63,181 nucleotides of DNA from UMGS1649 sp045651205 (GTDB lineage Bacteria > Bacillota > Clostridia > TANB77 > CAG-465), in NCBI GenBank assembly GCA_045651205.1, contig JAZRSA010000011.1:1-63181 (forward strand). The letters are read 5' to 3'. The notes beneath the pieces are model-generated. The model saw only the letters and a list, made by a program, of their open reading frames with translations. It was not told the DNA's origin and made no database searches. Below, in pieces: positions 16,518 through 25,171 of the stretch. A program made the position numbers and the translations under genes. Position 1 is the first letter of the stretch. Every line of letters starts with the position of its first letter.

Positions 16518-16820
16518 TTAAGAAGCTGCTGTTTCATCAATTATATTTAGTTTTTGACTTACAATCGATGAAATTTCAGTTTTTAAATGTTCCACATATT
16601 TTTTTGCAACATCATAAAACAAATCTGTTCTATCAGTTTCATTAAATTTTATATCGATGTTTTGATTTTCAATTTTCTTTAATAAATCTTGGAAGAAATT
16701 TTTTAAATCCTCAACATTGTCACTAGTTAAATCTAGCGATAATGCTTCATCAAAATTAAATACAAGTATTTCTTTTTCATCTTTCGTGATTAAATCAACC
16801 GTTATTTCTTGATTATTCAT
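16518..16820 (-). CDS. Small acidic protein (100 aa) coupled to the PHP-ATPase
   Basis: Begins MNNQEITVDLITKDEKEIL, with an N-terminal strand-rich part and a C-terminal helix. GGGGAGATTTAT precedes its ATG, which overlaps the stop of the PHP-ATPase gene in ATGAATAA, so translation is coupled. The tight coupling suggests stoichiometric synthesis and perhaps a partner or inhibitor role, by analogy with two-gene toxin/immunity or ATPase/adaptor pairs. No family is recognised. Confidence 0.62.
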   Translation of the reverse strand: MNNQEITVDLITKDEKEILVFNFDEALSLDLTSDNVEDLKNFFQDLLKKIENQNIDIKFNETDRTDLFYDVAKKYVEHLKTEISSIVSQKLNIIDETAAS

Positions 16821-18951
16821 ATAAATCTCCCCTCTCTGCAAACGCTTCTATTCCACCTTCTAAATATTTTATACTTTGTTCTTTCCAACTTAATACATCT
16901 TCTTCATTTTCAATATTTACAAGCTTATCAGTAAACATGTTTCCTATATAAGTCTTATAACGATTATTATCTATGGTTTTTAGTATGCTATTCAACGGAC
17001 GTGTTCTAACTGCAATATTAGCATCATGTGTTGCGACAACTAATATTTTTTGTGCTCTAGACAAATCTTTGAATAACGGAACTATTACTTCATTAATATA
17101 AGTACTTCCTAAACTCAAATCAGGTTCATCTACTAAAAACACTTTCTTTCCATTTTTTGATATTAACTCATGTTGTAATGCTAATATTGATTTTTCCCCT
17201 TTAGATGGTTTATAACCAACCGAATCAATAGTAAAATCTTTTTTTATTGATATAAAATCCGTCATGGATTTTATCCCCTTATCATATAGTTCTTTAATCT
17301 CTTTAATTATTCTTGGTATTTCGTGTGATGTATAAGATGACTTTATATTTTGCACATTTGTTACAAAACATTTTAAATCACCTTTATTATGTTTTAAAGT
17401 TTTATGATCAATTGATGATTTATTCGTAGAATTAATAAACGAATAATTAATAGTTAAGTTTACTTTGCCTTTAGAGCCCAAATTTCCTATATATTCATCT
17501 ACATTATTAACCTCCTCATTTAATTCATTTAATATTTTTTCAGCATTATTTCTTATTTTCAATCGGTTTTTAGCAAACACTGCAAATCCTGTTTCAACCG
17601 GTGGTGTTGGTTCGCCGATGTTTTCAGAAACATATATAGGAATTTTTGTAGCAAAGTCATCAATTAAATATTCGGACTTTTGATTGTACCACTCATCAAT
17701 TGCATCCTTGTAAGAAGCTACTGATAATTTAGTTAATAATTTTAGCATCACTTTATTTTCTGCAGATGTTAATAGGGCTTTTGCATTTAAACTTTTATAT
17801 TCTCTTAAGAAATTTGTAATCTTCTTATATTCGCTATACTTTTTATTATATTTATCTTCATTATATAAATGTCTTTTATCTATTAGCAAACACTTCATTT
17901 TGTCTTTACTGGCTTTTTTTAATTGTTTTTTGAAATATTCTATATAATTTTTTATATTTGTAGGAGTAGTATCAATAAAATTCGCTATTTGGCTTAATTC
18001 CGTTTCATTATTGTTTACAGTTGGGATATTTTTTATATCATATTCATCAGGATTAATACTAATTAAATTCGAATACCACATCTCTTTATCGCCACCTGTA
18101 TAATAGATAGGTTCTTCATTTTTTTCCAATGTATAATAATCCCTTAGTGATTCCAATATTTCACTTTTTCCGCTTCCTTTATCTCCAAAAATAACATTTA
18201 CATCGTTATATATTGGTATATCAAATGGAAATTCTTTGGTGTTATTTTTTCCATATACTCTAACTTTTTCACTTAATTCTTCTTCCGCTAAATCTTTTAG
18301 AAACGTTACATCTTTTTCTATTATTTTAATAAAAGATATATAATCCTTTATTTCGAATTTTAATTCACCAAAATTATATTTTTCATATTTATTCCAATCA
18401 ATAACGTCAGTTCCAACAACAACTCTATGTTTATTGGATTGTAACACAGTAATTGATGTCAACGAACTTGGTTCTTTAAAAAGTCTTTTTTTATTTATCA
18501 TAATATTTTCGAATGTCTCTATATCATCTAATGATAATTCTTTTTTCTTAAAACAATGAACAACATAAACTAAGTCTAAATCTTTTACTTTTTCATATAA
18601 TTCGTCTAATTTTATTTCAAATTCATCTTGCGTAACACCATTCAATAATTCACTCATTTTTACAGAAAACATTTCAACATCTTCTGGATTAGAAATAAGA
18701 ATTAAATGTCCTTTTTTACCACTTGCGCCAATAACATCTAACTCAATTCCAGGCCATACCTGGCAGATATCTTTAACATTTTCTTTAAATAATAGGTATT
18801 GCTCTTTATCAAATAAATTATGATTAGTTATTGCTATTATTTTTACTTCGCTTAATAGAACTTTTTCTCGAAACACTTCCAATGATACGTTTCTTGTTTC
18901 AGCTTCATCATTTTTAGTTTTTATTGTATGGCAATGAAAATCAATCTTCAT
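16813..18951 (-). CDS. PHP-domain/AAA (ABC-like) ATPase fusion, TrlF-like candidate defence protein
   Basis: A 712-residue fusion. Residues 1-230 form a PHP metallohydrolase: KIDFHCHT (H6, H8), ITNHN near 43, GIELDV near 70, VVHCFKK near 137 and VVGTDVIDW near 182 supply the expected metal ligands. Residues ~245-700 form an SMC/ABC-type ATPase: Walker A FGDKGSGKSE near 258, a helical insertion, the signature SKGEKSILAL near 585, Walker B KKVFLVDEPDLSL near 605 and ATHDANIA near 640. PHP-ATPase fusions of the TrlF/PrrC-like kind act as phage-triggered nucleases. The start follows AAGGAGG. It sits in an operon with small unknown genes. Confidence 0.85.
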   Translation of the reverse strand: MKIDFHCHTIKTKNDEAETRNVSLEVFREKVLLSEVKIIAITNHNLFDKEQYLLFKENVKDICQVWPGIELDVIGASGKKGHLILISNPEDVEMFSVKMSELLNGVTQDEFEIKLDELYEKVKDLDLVYVVHCFKKKELSLDDIETFENIMINKKRLFKEPSSLTSITVLQSNKHRVVVGTDVIDWNKYEKYNFGELKFEIKDYISFIKIIEKDVTFLKDLAEEELSEKVRVYGKNNTKEFPFDIPIYNDVNVIFGDKGSGKSEILESLRDYYTLEKNEEPIYYTGGDKEMWYSNLISINPDEYDIKNIPTVNNNETELSQIANFIDTTPTNIKNYIEYFKKQLKKASKDKMKCLLIDKRHLYNEDKYNKKYSEYKKITNFLREYKSLNAKALLTSAENKVMLKLLTKLSVASYKDAIDEWYNQKSEYLIDDFATKIPIYVSENIGEPTPPVETGFAVFAKNRLKIRNNAEKILNELNEEVNNVDEYIGNLGSKGKVNLTINYSFINSTNKSSIDHKTLKHNKGDLKCFVTNVQNIKSSYTSHEIPRIIKEIKELYDKGIKSMTDFISIKKDFTIDSVGYKPSKGEKSILALQHELISKNGKKVFLVDEPDLSLGSTYINEVIVPLFKDLSRAQKILVVATHDANIAVRTRPLNSILKTIDNNRYKTYIGNMFTDKLVNIENEEDVLSWKEQSIKYLEGGIEAFAERGDLYE

Positions 18952-18964
18952 ATAATAAACCTCC

Positions 18965-19033
18965 TTATGAACATTTTTGTATAGTAGAGAAAATGCAACA
19001 ATAAGGCTTATCTACCATCTTATAATCTTTCAT
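18965..19033 (-). CDS. Tiny ORF (22 aa) upstream of the PHP-ATPase
   Basis: ATG (or GTG one codon earlier) with AAGGAG eight to eleven bases upstream encodes MKDYKMVDKPYCCIFSTIQKC plus Ser, ending in a TAA that overlaps the AAGGAGG ribosome site of the PHP-ATPase. It could be a leader peptide that couples translation or a small structural or toxic peptide. The CC pair is notable. Evidence is only the ribosome site and spacing. Confidence 0.4.
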   Translation of the reverse strand: MKDYKMVDKPYCCIFSTIQKCS

Positions 19034-19060
19034 CACGTTAAATTCTCCTTTATACTCTAA

Positions 19061-19948
19061 CTAATATTGAAATATCTTTTTGTAACAATCTCTTCCACAA
19101 TATTTTTCTAAACGTCTACTTATATTTATGGTTATGTCATTTATTTCCTCATTTGAAAAATTCTCGATTGTTTTCAAATCATCTTTCATCATATTTTGCA
19201 ATTCTAATATGAATTGTTGTTCTTTATAATTGTAAATTTGATTTGCCTCAATAGACAAATCTATTATGTATTTATATTTTTTTAATTTACTCAATTCTTC
19301 ATTTTTGCTCCACTCTACTAATACGGATGAAAAAATATAAGAATAGAATAAAATTGTGTTTTCAGATTCTTTTAACTTATTTATTTTTACACTCGTTGCA
19401 TCCATATAAAATACCACCATAACATATACATAAAAAACACACACCGCTTGTCTAGCGACAACTTCCTCTTTCTCTATTTTATATAGAGTTTCCATTATTA
19501 TAGATGCATGAGAAAATTCACACAAGTTATCATATAAATATGTTAATACCCCTTTATTGAATATTCTATCAAAGAGTTCATCCTTTTTTATCACATAAAA
19601 ATACTCACTGAATTTTTCAGCTATAAAATATCTTATTTCACTTGAGCTATCTTTTTCTTCTTTTTTAGCTTTATTTATCATTTTGTATGCTTTTAACATT
19701 TCAGGATTTTTATCTAATACTATTCCTTTAAGCATCATTTCATATACATTACGGAGCAAAGAAAGTGACTCTAAAGTTTCTCCTCTTTTATACATATTTA
19801 TACTACTTATTAGCAATTCTCCTGCCATTGATAAATTATTTTTTACTTCTTCAATTAAGTTAGTCTCATTTATATATTTAATCTGCTTTTTAATGTTCTT
19901 TATAAACACTTTGTTTGCAATATTTATTCTTTCCTCTATGCTTTGCAT
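19061..19948 (-). CDS. Alpha-helical unknown protein (295 aa), first gene of PHP-ATPase operon
   Basis: An all-helical protein: N-terminal coiled region, LSLLRNVYEMMLKGIVLD then YDNLCEFSHASIIM, a hydrophobic helix VCVFYVYVMVVFYMD, and a C-terminal SRRLEKYCGRDCYKKIF with two cysteines. The LLRNVYE...FSHAS arrangement resembles DUF5677-type proteins and loosely matches the 214-aa protein at the other end of the operon. Start MQSIEERI is chosen because AGGAG is five bases upstream. Promoter at 19980-20008. Probably the first gene of a 5-member operon including the tiny ORF. Confidence 0.62.
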   Translation of the reverse strand: MQSIEERINIANKVFIKNIKKQIKYINETNLIEEVKNNLSMAGELLISSINMYKRGETLESLSLLRNVYEMMLKGIVLDKNPEMLKAYKMINKAKKEEKDSSSEIRYFIAEKFSEYFYVIKKDELFDRIFNKGVLTYLYDNLCEFSHASIIMETLYKIEKEEVVARQAVCVFYVYVMVVFYMDATSVKINKLKESENTILFYSYIFSSVLVEWSKNEELSKLKKYKYIIDLSIEANQIYNYKEQQFILELQNMMKDDLKTIENFSNEEINDITINISRRLEKYCGRDCYKKIFQY

Positions 19949-19979
19949 ATAATCTCCTCTCACTATATTTCTTAGATGA

Positions 19980-20008
19980 ATTTTACCATTTTTTTACTAT
20001 TAATTCAA
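19980..20008 (-). promoter_or_regulatory. Promoter of PHP-ATPase operon
   Basis: Minus strand TTGAAT, 17-bp spacer, TAAAAT with extended TGG. Confidence 0.6.
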
Positions 20009-20070
20009 CCAAACGAGTACATTTTATTTCCATTTTTATACATTTGCCGATATATTTCGACCTATTATGA

Positions 20071-20104
20071 CAAAAAAATAAAACCCAGATTAATTCTAGG
20101 TTTT
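20071..20104 (-). terminator. Terminator after DUF2075 gene
   Basis: 10-bp stem AAAACCTAGA/TCTGGGTTTT (one G-T pair), followed on the minus strand by ATTTTTTTG. Confidence 0.8.
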
Positions 20105-20122
20105 ATTTAGATATCTATTTGT

Positions 20123-22102
20123 TTATTTATAATCTATTTCTATATTTTCAGCTATCATTAGATTATTAGCGACATACTCATCTTCTTCAAACGAATAAGT
20201 AAACTCATTTGTTTTATTTATTCTACTTCTTAGATAATCCGCTAAAGCCTCGTCTTCACAATATATATAACAACCTTTTTGTCCTCTTGTCATTAATGTT
20301 CTATATGTGTTTTTAATAATCTCATCTGCTATTTTTAACGCTTTTTTAGGATCGTTTTTATATATTGTTTTTATTCCTTTTAGCGAGTTATCTGTTTTAG
20401 CTCTCTTTGTAAAATCCGTTACTATTTTACCATTTTCATATCTTAAGTCTTGTCCAATAATTACGCCTACATAATCGAATTCTAGGCCTTGAGATGTATG
20501 TATACAACCAACTTCATTAATTGAATTTTCATTTATTGCAAATGGTGTCGAATATGATTCTAAATTCCATCTCATAGCAAAATTATACTCTGGAAAAGTT
20601 ATATCATATACATCCTCTTTACTTTTACCTTTACTAATCCAGTTGTAACAATACCCTGCTAATAATCTTGCTTTATTATTTACTTCATTCAACTTAAATA
20701 TCTTTTCTTTTAATTCAGTTGGATTATCTAATATTTGAATATCATAATCTATATCAAAGCCATCACTATTTGCTGTTTCTCTTATTTGTAACACATCATC
20801 TATCCAAGCCAAATAGCCATCCGAACCATTACATCTAAATTGAGATTCTAGCTCTAGTATTTTTCTTTCTTCTCCTACTACATTAAACTCATCTAGATAT
20901 TTTTCAATTTCTGCTATTGAACCTATATCATAAATGTCTATTCTTTGAGTTTCATCAATAAAGAATACTGAAAACTTAGCAGCATTAATAATCTCTTTGA
21001 TTTGATTCTCTCCTTGATTCTTAAACATACCAGATTTTGCATTCAATCTATGTGCTTCATCTGCTAATATAACACCAACATCATCTTTTCCAGCTTCAGT
21101 ATAAATTCCTGAACCTTTAAACATGTTATCTATTTTAGATATTCTTTCTTTTCCTTTTAACTTTGCTTTAAACACACTTCTTGGTGCAGCATTCTTAGTT
21201 ACATAGTGGCATACCATTTCATATGGTTTGTTCGTTAAGTCTGCAAGCAAATTTATTGCTAAAACGGTTTTCCCTGTTCCCGGTCCACCTTTAACAATTA
21301 AACATCTCTTCTTACCATCTTCATTAGATTTTCTAGCCATTTCCATAGCAGTTTCATATACTACTTTTTGATTATCTAATAATATGAATTCAGAGTTTTG
21401 TTTAACCATTGAAGCTATACAATCTTGTAATGATTTAGAAGGTTTTATTTTACCATTCTCAATCATATATAATGTTTCTTTATCATCACCTTGTTTTACA
21501 TACTTATTTATAAATTCTCTTAGTTTGTATACATCTCCACTTATAAATACTGGTGCTTTTTCTATATAATCTTTATATTTTTCTGATAATACTGTTTTAG
21601 GTTCTACATCTTCATAATTATGCAAGTACGCACATGGATATAGCTTAACATTGTTGCGTTGCACATTCTCATTAAAATCTTCAATATATGCTGCATATGA
21701 CCAAGCTTGATAAGATGGATGTGGCACTTCTCTTAAAGATCCACCTGTAAATGTTTTAACTATTCCATCTTGACCTTCAACAATATCTGCCTCTGTCCAT
21801 TGTTTTAATTCTATTATTACAGCTATATTTCTTCCTTTATCATCTCTACCTGTTATAATAAAGTCTACTCTTTTTGAAGTATATGGGATTTTAAACTCAA
21901 TTGCTATTCCACTATTATTAGGAACAGTAACATCATTTAAAACATTACTCATATACATCATAGAGTTTTTCCAAGCTTCTTTTTCTCTAGGATTTACGTT
22001 TTGTCCTACTCTTAATCTATATAGTTGTTCTATTCTATTTGCTATATTATTCTCTATTACATCCTTTACAAACAATTCTTTTGTTGCTTCATATACTATC
22101 AT
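20123..22102 (-). CDS. DUF2075 helicase/nuclease (Schlafen-like SF1 ATPase)
   Basis: A 659-residue protein. The N-terminus has a PD-(D/E)xK-like core: E69, RVDFIITG (D80) and VIIELKQW (E98, K100). The SF1-like ATPase follows: Walker A VKGGPGTGKTVL near 275, Walker B VILADEAHRL near 345, FIDETQRID, LESQFRC (arginine motif) and IHTSQGLEFDYVGVIIG with a C-terminal TYRTLMTRGQKGCYIY, all typical of DUF2075. It could be a nucleic-acid helicase-nuclease. The start follows GGGGGATT. It lies 23 bp downstream of a MazG-type gene; the pair is likely one functional module, possibly defensive. Confidence 0.85.
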   Translation of the reverse strand: MIVYEATKELFVKDVIENNIANRIEQLYRLRVGQNVNPREKEAWKNSMMYMSNVLNDVTVPNNSGIAIEFKIPYTSKRVDFIITGRDDKGRNIAVIIELKQWTEADIVEGQDGIVKTFTGGSLREVPHPSYQAWSYAAYIEDFNENVQRNNVKLYPCAYLHNYEDVEPKTVLSEKYKDYIEKAPVFISGDVYKLREFINKYVKQGDDKETLYMIENGKIKPSKSLQDCIASMVKQNSEFILLDNQKVVYETAMEMARKSNEDGKKRCLIVKGGPGTGKTVLAINLLADLTNKPYEMVCHYVTKNAAPRSVFKAKLKGKERISKIDNMFKGSGIYTEAGKDDVGVILADEAHRLNAKSGMFKNQGENQIKEIINAAKFSVFFIDETQRIDIYDIGSIAEIEKYLDEFNVVGEERKILELESQFRCNGSDGYLAWIDDVLQIRETANSDGFDIDYDIQILDNPTELKEKIFKLNEVNNKARLLAGYCYNWISKGKSKEDVYDITFPEYNFAMRWNLESYSTPFAINENSINEVGCIHTSQGLEFDYVGVIIGQDLRYENGKIVTDFTKRAKTDNSLKGIKTIYKNDPKKALKIADEIIKNTYRTLMTRGQKGCYIYCEDEALADYLRSRINKTNEFTYSFEEDEYVANNLMIAENIEIDYK

Positions 22103-22125
22103 AATAATCCCCCATAATTATTATT

Positions 22126-22443
22126 TTAAAGTTTATTGTATTTTGTGCTTACCCCTTTAGCCTTTTCTACTGGATATTTTTTTCTTGTCTTGTCTAATTT
22201 TTTACGTATTATTTCTTCAGGTTCAACGCCTAATTTCATAGCCATTTGAATACAGTATGTAAATACATCGGCTAACTCTTCGCACACTTCTTCTTTATCA
22301 TAGTTTTCTCCATTCCATTGAAAACATTCTAATAGCTCGCCCGCTTCAATAGATATAGACTTTGCTAAATTTTCTGGAGAATGAAATTTGTCCCACTCTC
22401 TTTCTTCATTAAACTCTTTTATTTCTTCCATTAATTCTTTCAT
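22126..22443 (-). CDS. MazG-like nucleotide pyrophosphohydrolase
   Basis: A 105-residue all-alpha NTP pyrophosphohydrolase. The metal-binding residues are visible: SIEAGELLECFQW (ExxE) and EELADVFTYCIQM (ExxD). KYPVEKAKG at the C-terminus is typical of the short MazG-like family that hydrolyses noncanonical or excess dNTPs. First gene of an operon with the DUF2075 protein, expressed from TTGAGA-N17-TATAAA at 22470-22498. A nucleotide-depleting role next to a helicase-nuclease would fit phage defence, but that is inference. Confidence 0.9.
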   Translation of the reverse strand: MKELMEEIKEFNEEREWDKFHSPENLAKSISIEAGELLECFQWNGENYDKEEVCEELADVFTYCIQMAMKLGVEPEEIIRKKLDKTRKKYPVEKAKGVSTKYNKL

Positions 22444-22469
22444 AGTATCACCCTTATTCGTATGTATAA

Positions 22470-22498
22470 TTTATATCATAGTTTCCACTTTTTCTCAA
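22470..22498 (-). promoter_or_regulatory. Promoter of mazG-like/DUF2075 operon
   Basis: Minus strand TTGAGA, 17-bp spacer, TATAAA. Confidence 0.65.
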
Positions 22499-22541
22499 TT
22501 AATTTGTCGCATTTTGTTGTAATGGCTATATAAATAATCCT

Positions 22542-22566
22542 AAAAGCGAGCATCTCTACTCGCTTT
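22542..22566 (-). terminator. Hairpin after DUF1810 gene
   Basis: Stem AAAGCGAG/CTCGCTTT, then TTAGGATTATTT on the minus strand. A shorter palindrome ACACATAATGTGT (22613-22625) overlaps the DUF1810 stop region. Confidence 0.5.
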
Positions 22567-22624
22567 ATTCATATATTTTATTCCACCCACACTATTAGCG
22601 TGGATTTTATACACACATAATGTG

Positions 22625-23056
22625 TTATTTGTTTTGTTTATCTAATATCTCTATAGTCTTTTCATCTAATTTACCATTGTAGTATTTATCTAGTACTTGC
22701 TTAAAGATTTCTTCTTTAGGATTAGTTAGATGGAATAATGTCATTGAAGAACATAGTTTATAGTCGTCTGGATAACCTACTACTTCTGTTATATTATTTG
22801 TATTTAGTTTTAGTAGTTCTTTACATATTTCTATTAAATGGTTATATAGATATTCATTATCTATATATGCTTTTGCTTCTTCTATATTTTTTATTCCATA
22901 ATATTTAGATGTACTACTTGTTCCTAATCTACCTATTTGCGGAAATATATACCACATCCAATGTGTTTTCTTTTTACCATTCTTTATTTCTTCTAATGCT
23001 TGTTCATATTCTCTTTTATGTGCTTCTATATATCTTTCTAAATTAACATTGTTCAT
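22625..23056 (-). CDS. DUF1810 family protein
   Basis: A 143-residue cytoplasmic protein matching DUF1810: LERYIEAHKREYEQALEEI, then KKTHWMWYIFPQIGRLGTS (the conserved HWMWYIFPQ block), SKYYGI and KLCSSMTLFHL. The family is widespread and uncharacterised. The start has only a weak GAGAAAC ribosome site, and a 15-bp-arm palindrome sits just upstream, between this gene and the stop of the XRE/ImmA-IrrE gene; whether it is read from that upstream operon is unclear. Confidence 0.88.
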   Translation of the reverse strand: MNNVNLERYIEAHKREYEQALEEIKNGKKKTHWMWYIFPQIGRLGTSSTSKYYGIKNIEEAKAYIDNEYLYNHLIEICKELLKLNTNNITEVVGYPDDYKLCSSMTLFHLTNPKEEIFKQVLDKYYNGKLDEKTIEILDKQNK

Positions 23057-23073
23057 TTGTTTCTCATATGCTT

Positions 23074-23105
23074 ATCCCCACAATACACAAGTGTATTGTG
23101 GGGAT
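23074..23105. repeat. Long perfect inverted repeat without T tract
   Basis: 15-bp arms ATCCCCACAATACAC/GTGTATTGTGGGGAT separated by 2 bp. No T run follows on either strand, so it is not a standard terminator; it may be an operator, an RNA-stability element or a REP-like element. Confidence 0.7.
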
Positions 23106-23117
23106 GAAATATTAATA

Positions 23118-24287
23118 TCATTTTTGTTCATCTTTTAATTTTATCTTTAAATTCATAGGTATTATTTTATTTTCTTCCTCTTCTTCTAATTTTAGTCTTC
23201 CTTCTTCTAATCCAAATAAAATTTCAACTTCTCTCGGATTCATTGGCAATCCTCTTTTTTCAAATTCTTTCATTAAAGTTTTGCTTGTAAAAACATCATT
23301 CTCTAACAACATCTCAATCGAATTTTTTAACAGTTGTGGTTGCGGAATATTAATAATTCCATCTAAAGGCTCATTCTTCCTATAATTAAGTATATTATAT
23401 TGTTTAATTAAATATTTAAACTGGTTATCTGTTATAACACCTAGGTTTAATGCCTTCATCATCATTGCCAAAATAGAAACATGCCATTTATTCTTTAGCA
23501 TTTCATAACATTTTAAGTTTGTAGGATGTATTAGATCTTTTATAAATTCATCAGAGGGTAATAAAAATTCGGAAGCAAAAAGATTTGCTTGTCTTTCTAT
23601 TTCTCTAAATTCTTTTCTATCTACTTCATCCATATTAACTGTAGTAGAATGTAATATAATATGTCCCAATTCATGTGCTGCGCTAAACTGTCTTCTTACT
23701 GCTGAAGTTTTTTCTTCTTCCAATACGACACATAAATATCTAATTCCATCTATATCTATATATTGGGTAAATGCATCTATGCTTTGTGTATGAGTATCTA
23801 AACTTTTTACCAAAATTCCATTTTTTTCCATAACATAAACCATATCTTTTATAGGTTTAGTACTTAATCCCCAAAATTCTCTTAATTCTCTTGCTATTTC
23901 TACTATATCTTTATCCGACCTTATATTTATTTTCATATTTGGTAAATTAATTCTCGGAAATTCTACATATTCATTTATTATTTCAAAAATTCTTAATAGC
24001 ATCTCTATTTTATATGTTTGCGCTGTTTTTTCTTTTTTTGTTGTTGATAGTAATGCTCTATAAAATGTATTTTCCATTTTTACAGTTTTATTATCATCAG
24101 TGTAAAAAAAAGCGAATGGGAAATTTAATTGCCTTGAAATACTAAACATTGCCTTTAGCGGTGGTTCATTCCCGTTTTCATAAAATGATATTGTTTGTTT
24201 GGTTAAACCTACTTTTTCGCCAAGTTCATCACACGTCATAGCATTATATATTCTTGCAAATTTTAACCTTTCGCTATTAAATTTCAT
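23118..24287 (-). CDS. XRE-type regulator with ImmA/IrrE metallopeptidase domain
   Basis: A 389-residue protein with an N-terminal helix-turn-helix (about 3-60, RLKFARIYNAMTCDELGEKV then TKQTISFYENG) and a zincin ImmA/IrrE (M78-like) domain with HELGHIILH in AAHELGHIILHS. Such proteins cleave or control repressors of mobile and stress genes; many are parts of toxin-antitoxin-like modules. A C-terminal region after residue ~290 is unassigned. Start MKFNSERL is chosen by GGAGGGGAAACT. It is the second gene of an operon with the 233-aa protein; regulation probably acts on the dyad at 25143-25177. Confidence 0.9.
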   Translation of the reverse strand: MKFNSERLKFARIYNAMTCDELGEKVGLTKQTISFYENGNEPPLKAMFSISRQLNFPFAFFYTDDNKTVKMENTFYRALLSTTKKEKTAQTYKIEMLLRIFEIINEYVEFPRINLPNMKINIRSDKDIVEIARELREFWGLSTKPIKDMVYVMEKNGILVKSLDTHTQSIDAFTQYIDIDGIRYLCVVLEEEKTSAVRRQFSAAHELGHIILHSTTVNMDEVDRKEFREIERQANLFASEFLLPSDEFIKDLIHPTNLKCYEMLKNKWHVSILAMMMKALNLGVITDNQFKYLIKQYNILNYRKNEPLDGIINIPQPQLLKNSIEMLLENDVFTSKTLMKEFEKRGLPMNPREVEILFGLEEGRLKLEEEEENKIIPMNLKIKLKDEQK

Positions 24288-24343
24288 AGTTTCCCCTCCA
24301 TAATAAGTAGAATAAGTAGGGCACCATATCATGCCCCCTTACC

Positions 24344-25045
24344 TTAATTTGTTTTTCGGTCCTTGTCCTTGTTGACTATAGATAGGTTTTGATTAGGTCT
24401 TATCATTTCTTTTGCTTTAGTTGTTAAGCCTAAACCTATAGCTTGCTTTTCTTCAGATTCTAATTTGTCATTATCTCTTAAGTTGTATTGAATTGTTTCT
24501 TCGTCTTTAATGTATTCTCTTTTTACAATTTCCAGGTCTTCATTAATTGTAGCTATACTTATTACCGGATTGCTGCGATTTGAATCATCTATAATAAACG
24601 TTTCATAGCCATCAGGAACAAATCCAAATATTTGCATAAGTTCTTCTTCTCGATTCATCTGTATATCAGCGGCTTCATCAAACAAAGATTGCTGTTTTTG
24701 TTGCGCTTCCATACCTTTATTTACACTAGCCAAGCTATATAAATAATGTCGTTTGTTTTTCTTATTTCTAACACGAACAAGATTTTTCTCCGTAATTATA
24801 CTACACACTAAGCAATCATTTTCATCGACTACTAATGCCATCTTAAATATTCCACGATCACAATCTACTATTTTTAACGAAGATTCCGCCAATTCATTGC
24901 GCACATTGCTAAAAATATAGTCCCATTTTAGCATATGTCTTCCGTTACCGTATCTTAAACCAGTTTCGAAATAAAACTCAGGAACATCTGTTGTTATGGC
25001 CGTCTTAATCGCTTTAGATATTATTTTTATCTCTTCTTTAGTCAT
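24344..25045 (-). CDS. Unknown partner of ImmA/IrrE protein (possibly DUF5986-like)
   Basis: A 233-residue soluble protein starting MTKEEIKIISKAIKTAI, with GRHMLKWDYIF and CDRGIFKMALVVDENDCLVCSI in the first half and a charged, low-complexity C-terminus after residue ~190. It resembles proteins I recall being paired with ImmA/IrrE regulators (DUF5986-like), so it may be its substrate or the toxin or antitoxin half. First gene of the operon, with AAGGAGG upstream and a structured leader. Confidence in expression is high, in family low. Confidence 0.65.
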   Translation of the reverse strand: MTKEEIKIISKAIKTAITTDVPEFYFETGLRYGNGRHMLKWDYIFSNVRNELAESSLKIVDCDRGIFKMALVVDENDCLVCSIITEKNLVRVRNKKNKRHYLYSLASVNKGMEAQQKQQSLFDEAADIQMNREEELMQIFGFVPDGYETFIIDDSNRSNPVISIATINEDLEIVKREYIKDEETIQYNLRDNDKLESEEKQAIGLGLTTKAKEMIRPNQNLSIVNKDKDRKTN

Positions 25046-25070
25046 ATTAACCTCCTTCTTATTTAAGTAT

Positions 25071-25132
25071 GTTAAAGTACTTGAAATAAAAATTAGGATA
25101 TGCTAATATTATCTTGGAAACAGCACTTTAAC
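25071..25132 (-). promoter_or_regulatory. Structured 5' leader of the ImmA/IrrE operon
   Basis: Outer arms GTTAAAGTACT (25071-25081) and AGCACTTTAAC (25122-25132) can pair with one wobble, enclosing an inner hairpin ATTAG/CTAAT (25092-25107). It lies between the promoter and the ribosome site, and the outer arm ends 10 bp before the AAGGAGG. Confidence 0.5.
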
Positions 25133-25142
25133 ATCTAATTAA

Positions 25143-25171
25143 AGTATAACAAAACGCTTGATTTTTGTCAA
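25143..25171 (-). promoter_or_regulatory. Strong promoter with overlapping dyad (ImmA/IrrE operon)
   Basis: Minus strand TTGACA, 17-bp spacer, TATACT. A dyad AAACGCTTGA/TCAAGCGTTT (25152-25177) covers the -35 and spacer, so it may be an operator for the HTH protein; it may also act as terminator for the upstream rhodanese gene. Confidence 0.7.
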
